In this document: one piece after another, positions 37,301 through 50,862 of the stretch
Numbering within the stretch: position 1 is the stretch's first letter
Layout: the number at the start of each line of letters is the position of its first letter
NCBI GenBank assembly: GCA_011037195.1
Contig: JAAEAF010000398.1
Span: 29,343 to 93,342 of the forward strand
Length of the DNA stretch: 64,000 bases
Direction: 5' to 3'
DNA from: Triatoma infestans
Lineage: Eukaryota; Arthropoda; Insecta; Hemiptera; Reduviidae
Made by a program: the position numbers and the translations under genes
Notes under the pieces: generated by a model
Seen by the model: the letters and a program-made list of their open reading frames with translations, nothing else
Database searches by the model: none
What the model was told of the DNA's origin: nothing

Positions 37301-40300
37301 TGCTTGTATTATAATAAAAAATGATCAGTGGTTTTTGTCATTTGTATCAATAAGGGCCTAAGGCTGCGAGACGCATTATCATGCTTATTCTTTATCTTAG
37401 CCTTAGAAAAAGTATTACGGTTCGCCAATATACAGCTAAGCAGCTCAATTTCCCATAAGTCCTACAGATCCCGGCATACGTAGGTGATATCGATATCGTA
37501 TCTAGAACACCGGACCAAATGAAAAATGCATTTTTAAAGCTGAATAGAGCCGCCAATAGGACTAGTGGCTAATGAAGAAAAATAAAATATATGCATGCTG
37601 GAAGAGAGGCTGAAAGCGTACGTGTCGGTAGGTTCCTGTAATTTTGAAACGGTTGACACGTTTTCCTATTGGGATCCCTTGTTTCGGGAGATAAAGAGGT
37701 AACTTTACAAATTAAAAGGAGATTGATGCTGGTAAAAGGTGCTATTTTGGACTTATTCACATCAAAAGTACGTTATTAACAAGAAACACTAAAGTTACAT
37801 TTTACAAAATCCTTCTCCATCCATCCCTTAATTACGTCTCCGATACCTGGGTTGTCACCCATATCTGATCAAAATGTACTATTAGCCTCCGAACGCAAAA
37901 TTCTTTGTAGGATTTATGGCCCAATTAGAGAATACTCAATCTGGAAAAACGGACAAATCAGGAGGTGACAGATTTGTACAGGAAGCCTGATGTTACTAGA
38001 ATAAAGTCGGCAGAATATGGACGATGATGAAGCAGTAAAGAAGGTTATAGAGGAGAGGATGACTAACTCGAAGAGTGGATCGGCCTGGGTTGCGTTGACT
38101 TGATTGAATAAGGGAAGACGCAAGGATTAGTTTTAGGAATTGGAAGGCTGCCGTATTGAATAGAGATGACTGGCGGAAAAGCATCCAGAAGGCCACTATA
38201 GGGTGTAGCATCAGTAATAATAGTAATAATATATTTATTAGCTGATAAAACGTAAAACCGTCTAGTTGTATTATAATTCAAAATATAAGTGGTTTTTGAT
38301 CATTTATTTCCCTAATTTTTTCTATATTGATACATTTTTTCAAAAGTATGACGTTATTAAATTTTTTTACTGTGTAATCTTTTGTTAAAAACTGGAAATT
38401 CCGATACATGGATCATACAATAAGTAAACATCTGGTGTCCGTCGGTCACTCCACTTTCTTTAACTGTTGTTAATACAATTATAAAAATAACAAACTTTCT
38501 TTAAAATAAAAAACTCTCCTCATTTGTCCTAACATGATGGGGGGGGAGTACCTACCCAGTGAGGTAGCAAAAATATATATGTAGTCAGAAGAAAGTGTTA
38601 ATAACAGTGAACCAAACCCCACACAACCCCATGTAAAGGACCATATCCGATTACCCGATTTTCTTCAAATAAAGAATTCTGCCAATGTGTCTAGGGTTTT
38701 TTTTTTTTTTTGACACATCGACTGCTTTGTTCATTAGCGCCCCTAGTTGTTTATTCTTTCCTGATCTATCGGCACTCGAGCTGAGATGGCACATGCTAAC
38801 TTTGAGGTCGCTTCCACATACATCACCTTGCTCAGCATGGCAAGGTGAAGCCGCAGGTTTTCGAGAATCTACCCACACATGCCCTCTTACATCATCGATC
38901 TAGTCGACGGGGGGGGGAGGGGCAGCTTAATAATATAATAGCATTAATAAATTTTTATTAAAAAATAAAAGTGACTATAACTTAGAGGTTAACATAAAAC
39001 AACAAAACAAAAAAAAAGAAACAACTAACAAAACAATTCTCATTCTACGAATATTTGTTAAAACTTTTTATAATATAAAATAACGCAATGCAATATTACA
39101 AAAGATAATGATAAATAACAAAAATGTTTCGTCTTAATTATTAAAAGTTAAAAGTATAATAATAATAAAAATAAAAGTTATTAATTTATTTTTTTTTTTT
39201 TTTTTAAATTTAAGGCGTCTTAACATCTGTGGTTTTGCGCCCGGAGCCTTCTCAGTGCACTGCCGGCCTCCGGACAGTGTTCTCTCGTTACAGACAACAC
39301 TGTCCATCACCGGACAGTGAGCTGTAGAGGCTCCTAGGAAGAGAAAATCTAAGGGCAGCACGGCTGGATTCGAACCCAAAAAGTTATTAATATTATTACA
39401 ATAAAAATAAGACTAAAATTTAATGAGATCTTTGTTCATGAATAATTTCTGCTTGTTCAATTATTTTTGACATTAGAAGAATTGATTTTAGGAGACTTTT
39501 GAAAGGGCTCTATCCCATAACCTTTCCTTCTAAACATTGATCAGAATAACCTTCCTTCTTTTCCTTTAGATCAAATTTTACAAATCGAACAAACGGCATT
39601 GGTTCGTTGGGTTCGAAAAAAAAATATATAAATTAATACTTGAATACAAATAAATCAATCACAAAAAAAAAATGAAAATATTTTTATAAAAAAATAAAAA
39701 TACCTCTCAGACGACCATGATCCTTCTTAAATACTTTTTTAAAACTATTATACTGTCCAATAAAAATCATAGACATTTTGTGGGGAGGGGCGCATCAACT
39801 ACAGTGGTTATTAACGCCTTATTATTATACTAAAAATAAATAAAAAACATTCAAAAGCCAGAATTAAAGCTAGGTACTGAGGAAAATCATTCATAAAAAT
39901 CAAATTTTTTTTTCTCGTTTTTATACTTTTTTAACTTGATTCTTTAAATGCAAATTTTTAGTAGATTGATCTAATTTATGCTTCCAAAATAATAAATAGG
40001 AGTATTTGAAATTAAAATTCAATTAGTGACTTGCTGGACTTATCAATGGTTCCCTGTGTATGCAAATTCAAAGACACTTTTTAATCAAGTTTAGGGCCTC
40101 ATCAATTCGACTAGTATTATTTCGTGATTTGTATTAAACTTAAAATTCAGTAAAAAAAAATGCTTGAAACTTTAAGACGAATATTAAGTACCACATCAGC
40201 ACAATGGATGGTTCTACCACCTATTTATGTAGATAATATTATCATAGCTGATGGTGCCCAAATTTGAAGCACAAAAAATATCATTTTGATGGATTTTTTT

Positions 40301-43300
40301 TTTTTAGATTACAAGAATTTCTAGCAAAATGCCTTATAGAGATTCTCTTAACATTTTGCCGGAATAGTTGATTTTAGAGAATTCTAAAGTATCTGTCTTC
40401 ATTTCAAGTTCTGTTGAACAAAGCGGAAAGCGGGATGAAAAGTTGCTTATTGCTCTAAAATCTAGTCTCCCTCTTAAGTTTTATTAAGAGCCAACAATTA
40501 AAATCCAGCTCCACAACATCTATTTTTAAGTTTAATAATATAAAGGAGGGAAGGGATTAGCTCAGTGGTAGCGCGCTGGACTAGCAACGCGGAGATCCCC
40601 GGTTCGAATCCAGCCGTGTGCTACCTTAGATTTTCTCTTCCTAGGAGCCCCTACAGCTCACTGTCCGGTGATGGACAGTGTTGTCTGTAACGGAGAGAAC
40701 ACTGTCCGGAGGCCGGCAGTGCACTGAGAAGGCTCCGGGCGCAAAGGACCACAGATGTTGAGACGCCTTAAATAAAAAAAAAAATAAAAAATAATATAAA
40801 GGTTTATGTTATAATAAAAAAACTTCTCGAAAGGCTTCAATCCAAACTACTTCGACAGATAGTTGATGCACCTTACTATGTTATAAACCTCATACTCCAA
40901 AACGATCTCAACATTCCTTTTGTAAAACAACTTGCCAAGACAAAATACCTGAAATACCATATAACGCTCTCTCTCATTGCTCTAATCCATTTGTACAATT
41001 ACTTGTCTCTTCCACAATCCATGACAATCCTTCACACTGTTAAACCACCAATGGGCGCGAGATTTCCTTCATAATTATTGATCAAGCATCTGTACTGCAT
41101 CCCGTAGTACCATTGAGTAGATTTTCCTATCCTACTCTTCACCTCAACATATCTCTTAGCCTATTTGCTCGATGTACGTCTACAGATTTCTATATTAATC
41201 TAGATTTTTATACAGATTTTAAATTTCTAAATAAAATTATAAAAAAAATTTGGTGTGAAACAGTCACACAACTTTCTCTGACTCCTGTTCTCAAAATTAT
41301 AATTAACAAGTTTTATAGTTTGTGTACCAAATATAACGAAATTCGTCGAAAACTGAAAAAGCTGTTCAGTATAAGCGCACTTCCGGCTTACTAATTTTCT
41401 TAAAACTTGGGAATTTTGGCCATCTATTTATTTCTAATTAATTTTGTTTGGATGATAGAATTGTATAATCAACTATGATACCACTTTAGAGGAAGCTGTA
41501 ACCCCACCCCTCCCCCAAACTGCCCTTAAATGAATTTTTCCAGAGAAATATCTTAAATAAAAGATGTAGGTCTTTGCTTTTTTAATTTATATACGAAGTT
41601 TCAAGAAAATCGTAGGAGCCATGTTTGAGAAAATCGCGCAAAAAACTGAAAAAATCATTTAGTAAAGTGTTTAAACAAACGCAATTTCCAGTTATCTGAT
41701 TTTTTCAAACTCGGAATTTCAACAACATATTTAATTCTAATTAACATTATTTAGATGACAGAATTGTCTAATAAACTGAAATAACAGTTAAGATGAAAAC
41801 CTAACCCCACCCCTCCCTCAGAAGTGCCCTTAAATGAATTTTCCTGGAAAAGTTGTAGCTCTTTGTATGTGTAGTTGATATACCAAGTTTAAAGAAAATC
41901 GTCGGAGCCATTTTTGAGAAAATCGCAAAAACGTAAAAAAAAAACTAGTAAAGTGGTACTTCCGGTTGAGGAATATTGACACATAACGCACCGTCAGATG
42001 GTGATACCTAAACGTAATATTAAGTTGGAACTTTCTACGATTTTTCGTTTTGGAGTTATGCTGTTCACATACATACACACACACACAGACCATTTGCTAA
42101 AAAACCACTTTTTTGGACTCAGGGGACCTGAAAACGGATATTTCCGGTGAAAACTCAATATCTAAAATTTGACACGATTACAATACTTCCTCTTCTTACT
42201 AGGAGTAAGAGAAAGTAAAAATACATTTTCACTTGCTCTAATTATTTATTTTAATATTATCTCAAATTTATCATACTACCAACCTACCTACGTACCAATT
42301 TACCTACATATTTTCCTACATTGCATGCATTTTAGTAGTTATTTATTTTTTTGTACAAACTGTTAACTTTCTGCATTTCCTTTCTTCAAACCTCATTTAT
42401 TCTTATTTGTCCCTCATGTACTCTTGAAATTTCTTACCCCCCCTTATAAAAATGTCTATTAAACACTGCATACTTAACATCACCTTCTAAATTTAATAGT
42501 AAAATGTTCTTCAATATTTTCGCTATTTGTTACACATCATTTTCTAATGTCTAATCATCATTTATAATTCATTCCATTTTTGTTATTAAAACACACATAG
42601 TAACATAACCTTATAAAGTCCTCCGCATATCAACAAGTGTAGTGGTAACGAAAACATTAAGTAGAAGTCAGCTATCTACACGAATTTGATAGCTTTACAC
42701 TGACGATGGATGAAAATCTGAAACAGGCCAGGAACAACAAAACTAACGAAGGATAAACTTTCCAGATAATTAATAGATAATTAATTATTTAATCTCATTA
42801 GGTCTTTGAACTCCTGCTCTCTTCCACAGGATTAGTCTAGTGGTAATGGCCCAGCATTTTGGATGAAATTGGAAAACTGAAATTAGTAGCAGACCTAATA
42901 CTGAATGCCAAACAAAATATTGCTATGTTATCATTCAATTGTTTGTCAATATTTTAATATTAAATCTCTTTAATAATTGTTGTGGTGGTTGGTTGCGCAG
43001 AGCTGGAAAGCATATCAGAGACATTTTCCGTGGTAGCCTATACAAATTAGAAGACCATTCAGTGTGTAAACTAAATTTGCTCTGTGGAAGTCTGTGTTAT
43101 CACACTGACTGAAAAACGCGTCCTGTAGATGGGCGAACGCCCGAAACCGGTCGATGACCACAAAATGAAGCAGGCTACCACGGAAAATGTCTCTGATGCT
43201 GACTCTTTAATAATGTTGTATGGGAATGTGGATCTATTTTAAGATCAAATTAGGCAGCAGTATGTGAACTATGGATGTGATAATTGAATGCCTGTTGACC

Positions 43301-46300
43301 AGAAGAAAGTTTCTAATTGATTTCACCAATTGAATGATTATCATTCTCCAAATCCCAGGTTAAGAATGGCTAGTTAGCTTAGCTAATCTAAGTTAATAAA
43401 AATAAATGGAACACATTAAAAAGTTATCTCCATTAAAAATACATCACTATTGGGAAGTAGACACTATTTCAAAAATTATTTGCTTTTTTTGAAGGATATT
43501 TATTTGAAAAAATCTCTTCAATCACCGTTCAATAACTTTAAATAATTTATTAATGAACTGATAAATAATTAATAATTTAAATACTGAATAATAATTTTAT
43601 TACTGAAATGATTATAAACAATTGTAACATAATAATGACTTTTATGAAATGTTCCTATTTGAAAATATTATATTATGTTAATTTTTATTTAAAAGAAAAA
43701 TATATTTAAGGGGTAAAAAAGAACTTGGTGATTGAAATTCAGTAATAAAATTGTTCACAATCATTTTTTCATAATGATAGATTCTATTTTATATTATTTG
43801 TTTAGTATATTTATTACGAAATTTACAAATGCATTTACATGAATGCATTAAGCAAATTTTGATAAAAGTAATCGATTTTTACAAACTTTCCAAATTGTTG
43901 TCAAATGAATAAGGAGTGATAATATTATATATAATGTCAATGAAATGAGCATTGGAGTTATTTTTAAGAGGAGGATGAGGCTGTTTCAATTGTTTGTAAA
44001 TTTAAATTTATATTCTGTAATATAAATTTTATCTATAATATATAATGTAACTTTCGTTAAAACTTTGATGATCACAGTAACAGTGCTATCATGTCATTGT
44101 AATTTATTTTTGTAATAGAATAATTCATTTTTCCATACTTATTTACGTCAGTAAATAATTAATTAAAATATAGAAGACGAAATTTACAACTTTTTTTTAT
44201 CATATTCAATTTTTGTATCTGCGATAACATTTCTTTTAATTATTGTTATCTTGCAAAACGCTTAGGTTTTCGGGTATAAACCGTGTCAGTGGTTTGTTAT
44301 AAACCGACGTTTCGCCCATATTGCAACAGGCTTCTTCAGAGCAGTGTTGACTTGTATGCTAAATCAACATTGGCAAGAAACAGAGTGGGTAGCCGTAGAA
44401 TATCTAGGAGAGGGGCGGGGCATCTTCTCCTTCCATCTTGAACGTAAATGTAGATAGTGGGCGGGCCTAATTTTCTCTACAGACGCGTACTTGGCTGGCA
44501 TCTATATCTACGCCATTTACGTGCAAAAAGAAATGTGAATAGGACCACCCCTCACCTGCTTCTTGTATGGCAGCCCACCCTGTTTTTTGTCAGTGCTTTT
44601 TTTTAAGGCGCGTCAACATACATATATTGTTATTGGCGCTCGGAGCTTTCTCAATGCACTGCCGATTCCGGATGGTGTTCTCTCGTTTACCTGTGAGCTG
44701 TAAAGGTTCCTAGGAAAAAAATTTAAGGATAGCACGACTAAATCCGGGATTTCCTCGTAGTAGAAGGCCAGCGCGCTATCGCTGACTCATTCCTCCCCTC
44801 TTGTCAGTGTTGATATAGCATTCAAATCAACATTACCCTCAAGAAGCTGATAGCAACACGACGGAAATGTTGGTTGATTAAAAACTACTAATGCCATCTA
44901 AACCCTAAAACTTAAGCGTTTTGCATGAGAATGGTCGCGGAAGCCTAAAACGTAATCCTATCTTGCCAACTTCCATAATTTCCTCCGAAAGAATTATCCA
45001 AAGTTTTGAGGCATGAGAGATAATGATAAATTGCTTGACTTCATATATCCTTAACATTCTGCTTAAAACTGTCAGCACAATCTGTGTAAATTGAGAATTA
45101 CATTAAGTTTAGAGCACATTACTTTGTGGCAAGTGTAGAAAATGGTGGGCGACAACAGAAAATAGCGTTCTGACAACTACTTTGATGGAAGCTTTACCAA
45201 AGTATTCAATTTAAGATATGAGCCATTTCATATCAAGTCAAACCATCAGAGATTTTCGATATTCAGAATCCTACCTGACTGGGATAATAGCTAAGAAAGT
45301 TTGAGCTCTTTTGGTAAGCGACGGGGTTGGACAGAGAACAGTTTAACACATTGGTGTAGCACTAGGGGAAGTGGGTGGCGACCTTCTCTGTTCGTTAGGA
45401 GTGATTTCCGAAAATCAAAAACTTATACGGAGCTAGTGAAATTCTGATTTGCAAAAAGAATCCGTTTTATGAGCGCAGAGATTTTCTCCTATTATCACAA
45501 AGACGGCTGAAAAGGTCTAGAGTTTATTAATGAACTACTACATCAAGGGGATAGAAGCTACTGGAGGGGTAGTTAGTGATTGCCATTGCATAGAGCTTGG
45601 TAAGCGAATTATTCTAACAAAATTACTTACAGGTTTGGTCAAATGACATCTGGCACGGAGAAGAAAGCGCTGCCATCTGCGGGTACTGGGGAAGTTATGA
45701 GCTGCCTAATTGGGATATTTTGAAAGATTGATCTAAACATTAAAGGTTTCGAGCAATAAATGGAAGGCATTTATCTGGGAACAGCTGACCGGAAAAGCAA
45801 GAAAAACCGGAGCGGACAGTAACTCAGAAAGCCAACGGCAAAAAAGCTCCAAGGAACAGAATATGTCAACCGCAGTGGACGAGCTGTGAAAAACAAATGT
45901 CCTCTTTAGGGTGCATGGCTAAGCTAAAGAGAAGTTCACATAGATTTGGTTTTGAATTTTAATTAATGTTAAATAAGATTATCATATTACATTGAATAAA
46001 AAGTGATATTCAAAGAAAAGGCTTATTTGTGCCAATTAAGAATTACATTAAATTTAGAGTACACTACAAATCTAATCACTATTCCTGAATAGTGTACTGG
46101 TATTGCATGAGCTAAATATTAAAAAATGTCATGCTATTTCTTTTTGTCTGCTAAAAGGGGCTTATTTTCATCGTTTGGCAATCAATTGGCGGGAATAATA
46201 ATGTGAGACACTTGGGAGTAACCGTGAACCACGAGCTTTTGTTCAGGATACATATCGAGGGAATATTTAGAAAGGCTACAAAAGCTTTAGGCATTGTATT

Positions 46301-49300
46301 GAGGCACATTCGCGGTACTGACTGTTTACAATTCATATACTAAAAACTTTATTCGGTAGGCTTTTCTAATTTGGAGGTGATATTGCAAACAAAATGTTTT
46401 TATACTCTGGGTTAATCAATATCACTTCATTAATGTATTTAACATTAAGTTTTCCTGTATTGATCCCAAATTTATTAATTACCGTGAAGGTGAGAAGATG
46501 ATTGCGGATTTATTGTTTTTAACGAAGTTATTGATGATGAAATGGCCGCTCCTGTGCTACTTACTACCTTAAGTTCACTTCGCCGATTATGCGCATCTCC
46601 TTCGTTGTTCTTTTAGTAAAACTCGCATATTGTAACAAAGAGTAGACAATATCTAGCATTGATTCGTCATTACATGCTTCTTTTTTTTATTAATTCTGCC
46701 CGGTTTAGGTTTTTCCTCCATTTTCAGTGTTTGATTCGTCAAGTTCCTGTCACAGAATCTAGACTGGATTGTATCCTAAAAATTCAGTTTTTGCCACAGT
46801 ATATTTGACAAACTCAAGGAAGGTAAACGTCATTTATCTATTTTAATGCAGGTTAATAACTGTACTCGCCATAGAAACTATCCTTAAATTCATTATTGAG
46901 CAAATCCTCGAACCCTGTATAGATTAGCGATACAAATCCTTAGGACTTTTTGTTAGTTTTTTGCGATTTTCTCTAATGATTTTCTTTAAACTTCATATAT
47001 TGTCTATTCACATAAATTCTGGGAAAAAGTTGATGACATATAGGGTAATCATCACACATGTTCACTAACATATTTTATGCTTTGTACACGTCTAGCTATG
47101 TTCAATCAGGTTTAGGTCAGTTCGAAATCTTTATCATGATCGCAATTCCTTAATTTACAATAGGTTGAAAAAGTAATTACTGAAACACATTTTTTTGAGA
47201 GGGCGTAATTTTATAATTATTGACCATGCTTTTTAATCGGGTAGCCTATAACGTATATTTTTATTTTACGTTGTCATTTTTTGTTTCTTCTCTTTCTCAG
47301 TACGACTTATACTTCTTTTGTTTTAAGTATATATAAATATTTATTAGCCCCATTTTTGCTCGGAAAAGTACATCTATCTATCTCTATCGTTGGGTGTTGG
47401 ACTGCTTAGCTGAACCTCTCACTTCATTGATATATAGGAAGGCTACCACTTGCCAGATCTAATATATTTAATATCACCCTGATATATTTTGTTCTTATTG
47501 ATATATAATATTAGACTCTAAATATATGTCTAAAATGATATATTTATCCGGTCACTGCGATGATAACAATAATAATTCGTATTAGCGCACTCATCTCGCG
47601 CCTCACAATCCTCAGTGAACAAGTAAGTGAATGCTGATTGGTTGATACGATTCTCGTTTATGGCACGCGCGTAGCTTGCGCTAACGCATTCCACCGGTTC
47701 CGCTCTCGCCAAGGTCAAAAATGATAAAACTAAAAAATTTAGGTTACAAATACTTAAAGGATGTTCTACACCAACTGACAATCAGATAACATTGACGTCT
47801 AAGATTTTATGGCGTATTTATTTTTGTTATAAATGATCAAATTTGGAAAGATTTAAGTTGGTTTTTATTTAATAAAGCTTTCAAAAAAATGTGGTATATT
47901 TCTTTCCTAAATGATATATTTTTGAAATCTTAATCATATATTTTCACATTTTTCATCTGGCAACTCTAGCTTCCTAGCTACCACATCGAAGGGTTAATGT
48001 TATATGTTGGATTGACTGGTTGGTTATTTTTTATTCCCCAATAGTTGCAGAAAGGTTCGAAGGCATTTAGAGGGATTTGAATATTTCAGGAAACTGTGAG
48101 CGGGTAGAATGGCGGTTTTATCTGCAAATGAGTACATATTTGTTTTTGGGATTATTGCAATTTCAGCTCGTTATAAACGACGTTTCCATTAAATTCCATT
48201 GCTTGATTGTGGTTGACCACATTATTATTTCGTGATTCGTATTTGCTTTTAATCCAAATTTGTCTTCTTTTATTTTCTCATCATTTTTTACCATAACCTC
48301 TTATTACTTTTAATCTCTTCTCTTTGTTTCTTCTAATTTCATAGCAATATGCCTACTGATTTCGTTTTTAGTATTTTCTTTAAGAACAATGGATTCTAAG
48401 TACCCATCTTAATTTTTCTTACCTCTAATGGTAATCAATTCCACATCTGACATCTTTACTGGGTCTCTGTTATTTTTGTGAAGCTGATAGGATTTTTTTC
48501 ATAATTCTGCCCATAATAATTATAATGTAACTTATGTACAGCACACTTAATAATTACTTCAACAAGAAAGGAGAAATGTTATGCCCCTTCTCGTTGAAAT
48601 AAATTATATATTTACTGCACATAAATTGCATTATTATGAAGTTGTTCAATATCAGGATCACCTTTTTCACGGTTCCTTTGTCTTTTTCGATCTCGTGAAC
48701 TATTTGTTGATCTTTTGTTCTATTTTGAAGAGATGATCAAAGAGTGGTACATGAGATCGAAAAAGACAAAGGAACCGTGAAAAAGGTGATGCTGATATTG
48801 AAGTGATTTGATTGTAGACCGGGAAAGAAAATAGTGAAACTCTTATCTCTTCTATCCCAACTTCTATAAAATAATTTTCATTGCAGAACACCCGCTTTCA
48901 TAGGGCAAAATGTGAGAAACAGAAGATCTTCCCTGAAAGATCTTAGAGAAGAACCTAGGATAGAAGGATTAAGTAAATACTTGAGGTGGATGGAGAAGGG
49001 ACGCCTTTAAGTTTTCACAGCAACCCAGGTGCCCAAATTCGGTTAAAAGCTTTGAATATGACGAGAAAGCTACGAGCAATATTGTTTCAAAGCCAAAAGA
49101 GAAAAAAACAAAACAAAAAAAATGGCTAAAATTATTATACTGATTTATATCCGCGCCTGAAAAAGGAAAAACTACCTTCAGCTTCCAGCATTATTTCTGT
49201 AATAAACTTGAAATTAGCCAGTAAAAATGATGTTTTTTAATTTTATTTATTTATTTATTTATTTTCATCAGTGCTATAATGTATTTTTTATCACAGATAT

Positions 49301-50830
49301 CCATCCACTGGCTATTGTTAGAGGGGTCTGTCGCTCTGGATGTAAAAAATATTTTTTCGTTGAAGAACTACCATCCTATCGAGATGTTATCCTAACGAAG
49401 TGCCAATATTGCAAACAGAAATTTCATCGCATTTGTCCTGAATGCACTAAAGGTACAAATATTTTTATTATTATTTTTTTTTTTGATAGAAATCTAAGGA
49501 TTTAAGTAAAATTTGACCGTTTTTAACGGTTCAGTATGCAGTGCTATTTATCTGAATATATGTGACTGTATTTGCTTGATCATGTTTACTAGAATCTTAT
49601 ATATAGGGTAGCATATAAGAGAATTTCATTTATATTTTCCTTATTATGTTTTTTTTATGAATTAACAGGTCGAAGCTTCGAAGCTTTTGTACCGGTATAT
49701 TACTGATTATTTTGTTGATTAGCAGAAACACTTCGCTTATGTTTTGTCTGTTTTTTCAAATTTGAAGTACTTTTTACTTACTCAAAAACAATGTATATGT
49801 TAAAATTTTTGTGAAATTAATTTTTTAAATGCAGTGATCTTTATTGATTCTGATCCTCGTTCATATAATGAGGAGCAGTCAAAAATAAATTCGACATCCA
49901 AAAGTAAAACAATAATTACACTTTAAACCAAAAATACAAAAAAAATCTGGTGTGAAACACTCACACAACTTTCTCTTACTCCAGTTCTCAAGAGTAGAAG
50001 TGACAAATTTTATAGTTTGTGTACCAAATGTAATGAAATCCGTCGAAAGCGGGAAAAACTGCTCTGTTTAGTAAAGGCGCACTTCCGGTTTACTAATTGT
50101 CTTGAAACTCGGAAGTTCAGCCACCGATGTAGTGCTATGTAATTATGGCTGGATGCTAGAATGGTATAATCAACTGTGAGAGCATTTAGAGGAAAACATA
50201 AGCCAAGGCCTCCCCTAAAAGCGTCATTTGAAGAATGTTGCCAGAGAAATGGTTTAAATAAAAGTTGTAGATGTTTGCATGGCGAGTTTATATTGGTAGC
50301 GTGAAGGAAATCGTCGGAGCCAGTTGTGAGAACAATGCAACAAAGAGAATAAATCATTAAGTGAAGTGGTAAAGTAAACGCACTTTCGGTTATCATAATT
50401 GTTTCAAGCTCGGAATTTCATCAACATAGTTAAATCTGATATTTAGTTGTGAGAATTTGTCTAATACACTGAAATTGCACCGTAGATGGAAACCTAACCC
50501 AATACCCACTGAAAACCCAATATCGAACCCCACCCTCCCCCATAAGTGGCCTTAAATGAATTTGCCCAGAGAAATGTTTCAAATAAAAGTTGTAGCTCTT
50601 TGTATGTGTAGATGATATACCAAGTTTGAAGAAAATCGTTGGAGGCATTTTTGAGAAAATTGCAAACACGTAAAAACACCACTAAGTAAAGTGGTACTTC
50701 CGGTTGAGGAATTTTGACAGGTGACCCACTGTCAGATGCCATAGTGATACCTAGACGGAATATCAAGTTTCAACTTTCTACGGTTTTTCGTTTTTGAGCT
50801 ATGCTGTTCACAGACATACGCACAGACACA

Positions 50831-50862
<32 letters not shown>

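Larger units (their letters stand above)
33991..49296 (+). other. 15.3-kb intron 7 of the POT1-like gene, repeat-filled
   Basis: The intron runs from GTAAGTTATT to TTTTTTATCACAG and joins two phase-1 exon ends. It contains a Tc1-like relic, family A copies, two LINE fragments, several SINEs, family C and 44.3-kb foldback elements and the long hairpin at 48.6 kb. Stretches at 34022-34480, 36005-36890, 42230-42970, 43210-44250, 44930-46140 and 47060-48640 hold nothing I could assign. Confidence 0.6.

Noticed and set aside
40550..40625. Possible functional tRNA gene
   Set aside because: A and B boxes are excellent but no acceptor stem pairs, and the sequence continues into a body shared with other SINE copies.
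42828..42900. tRNA-like A box (TTAGTCTAGTGG)
   Set aside because: No B box or SINE body follows at the expected distance.
45130..45950. Possible coding region in a less AT-rich segment
   Set aside because: Frames are broken by many stops and no motif could be matched, so I do not annotate it.
47530..47781. Minus-strand 83-codon open frame in a less AT-rich patch
   Set aside because: No motif, splice context or similarity to a known family was recognised. It may be an unassigned repeat.
50010..50396. 128-codon minus-strand open frame
   Set aside because: It lies wholly within family A copy 8; other copies do not preserve the frame.
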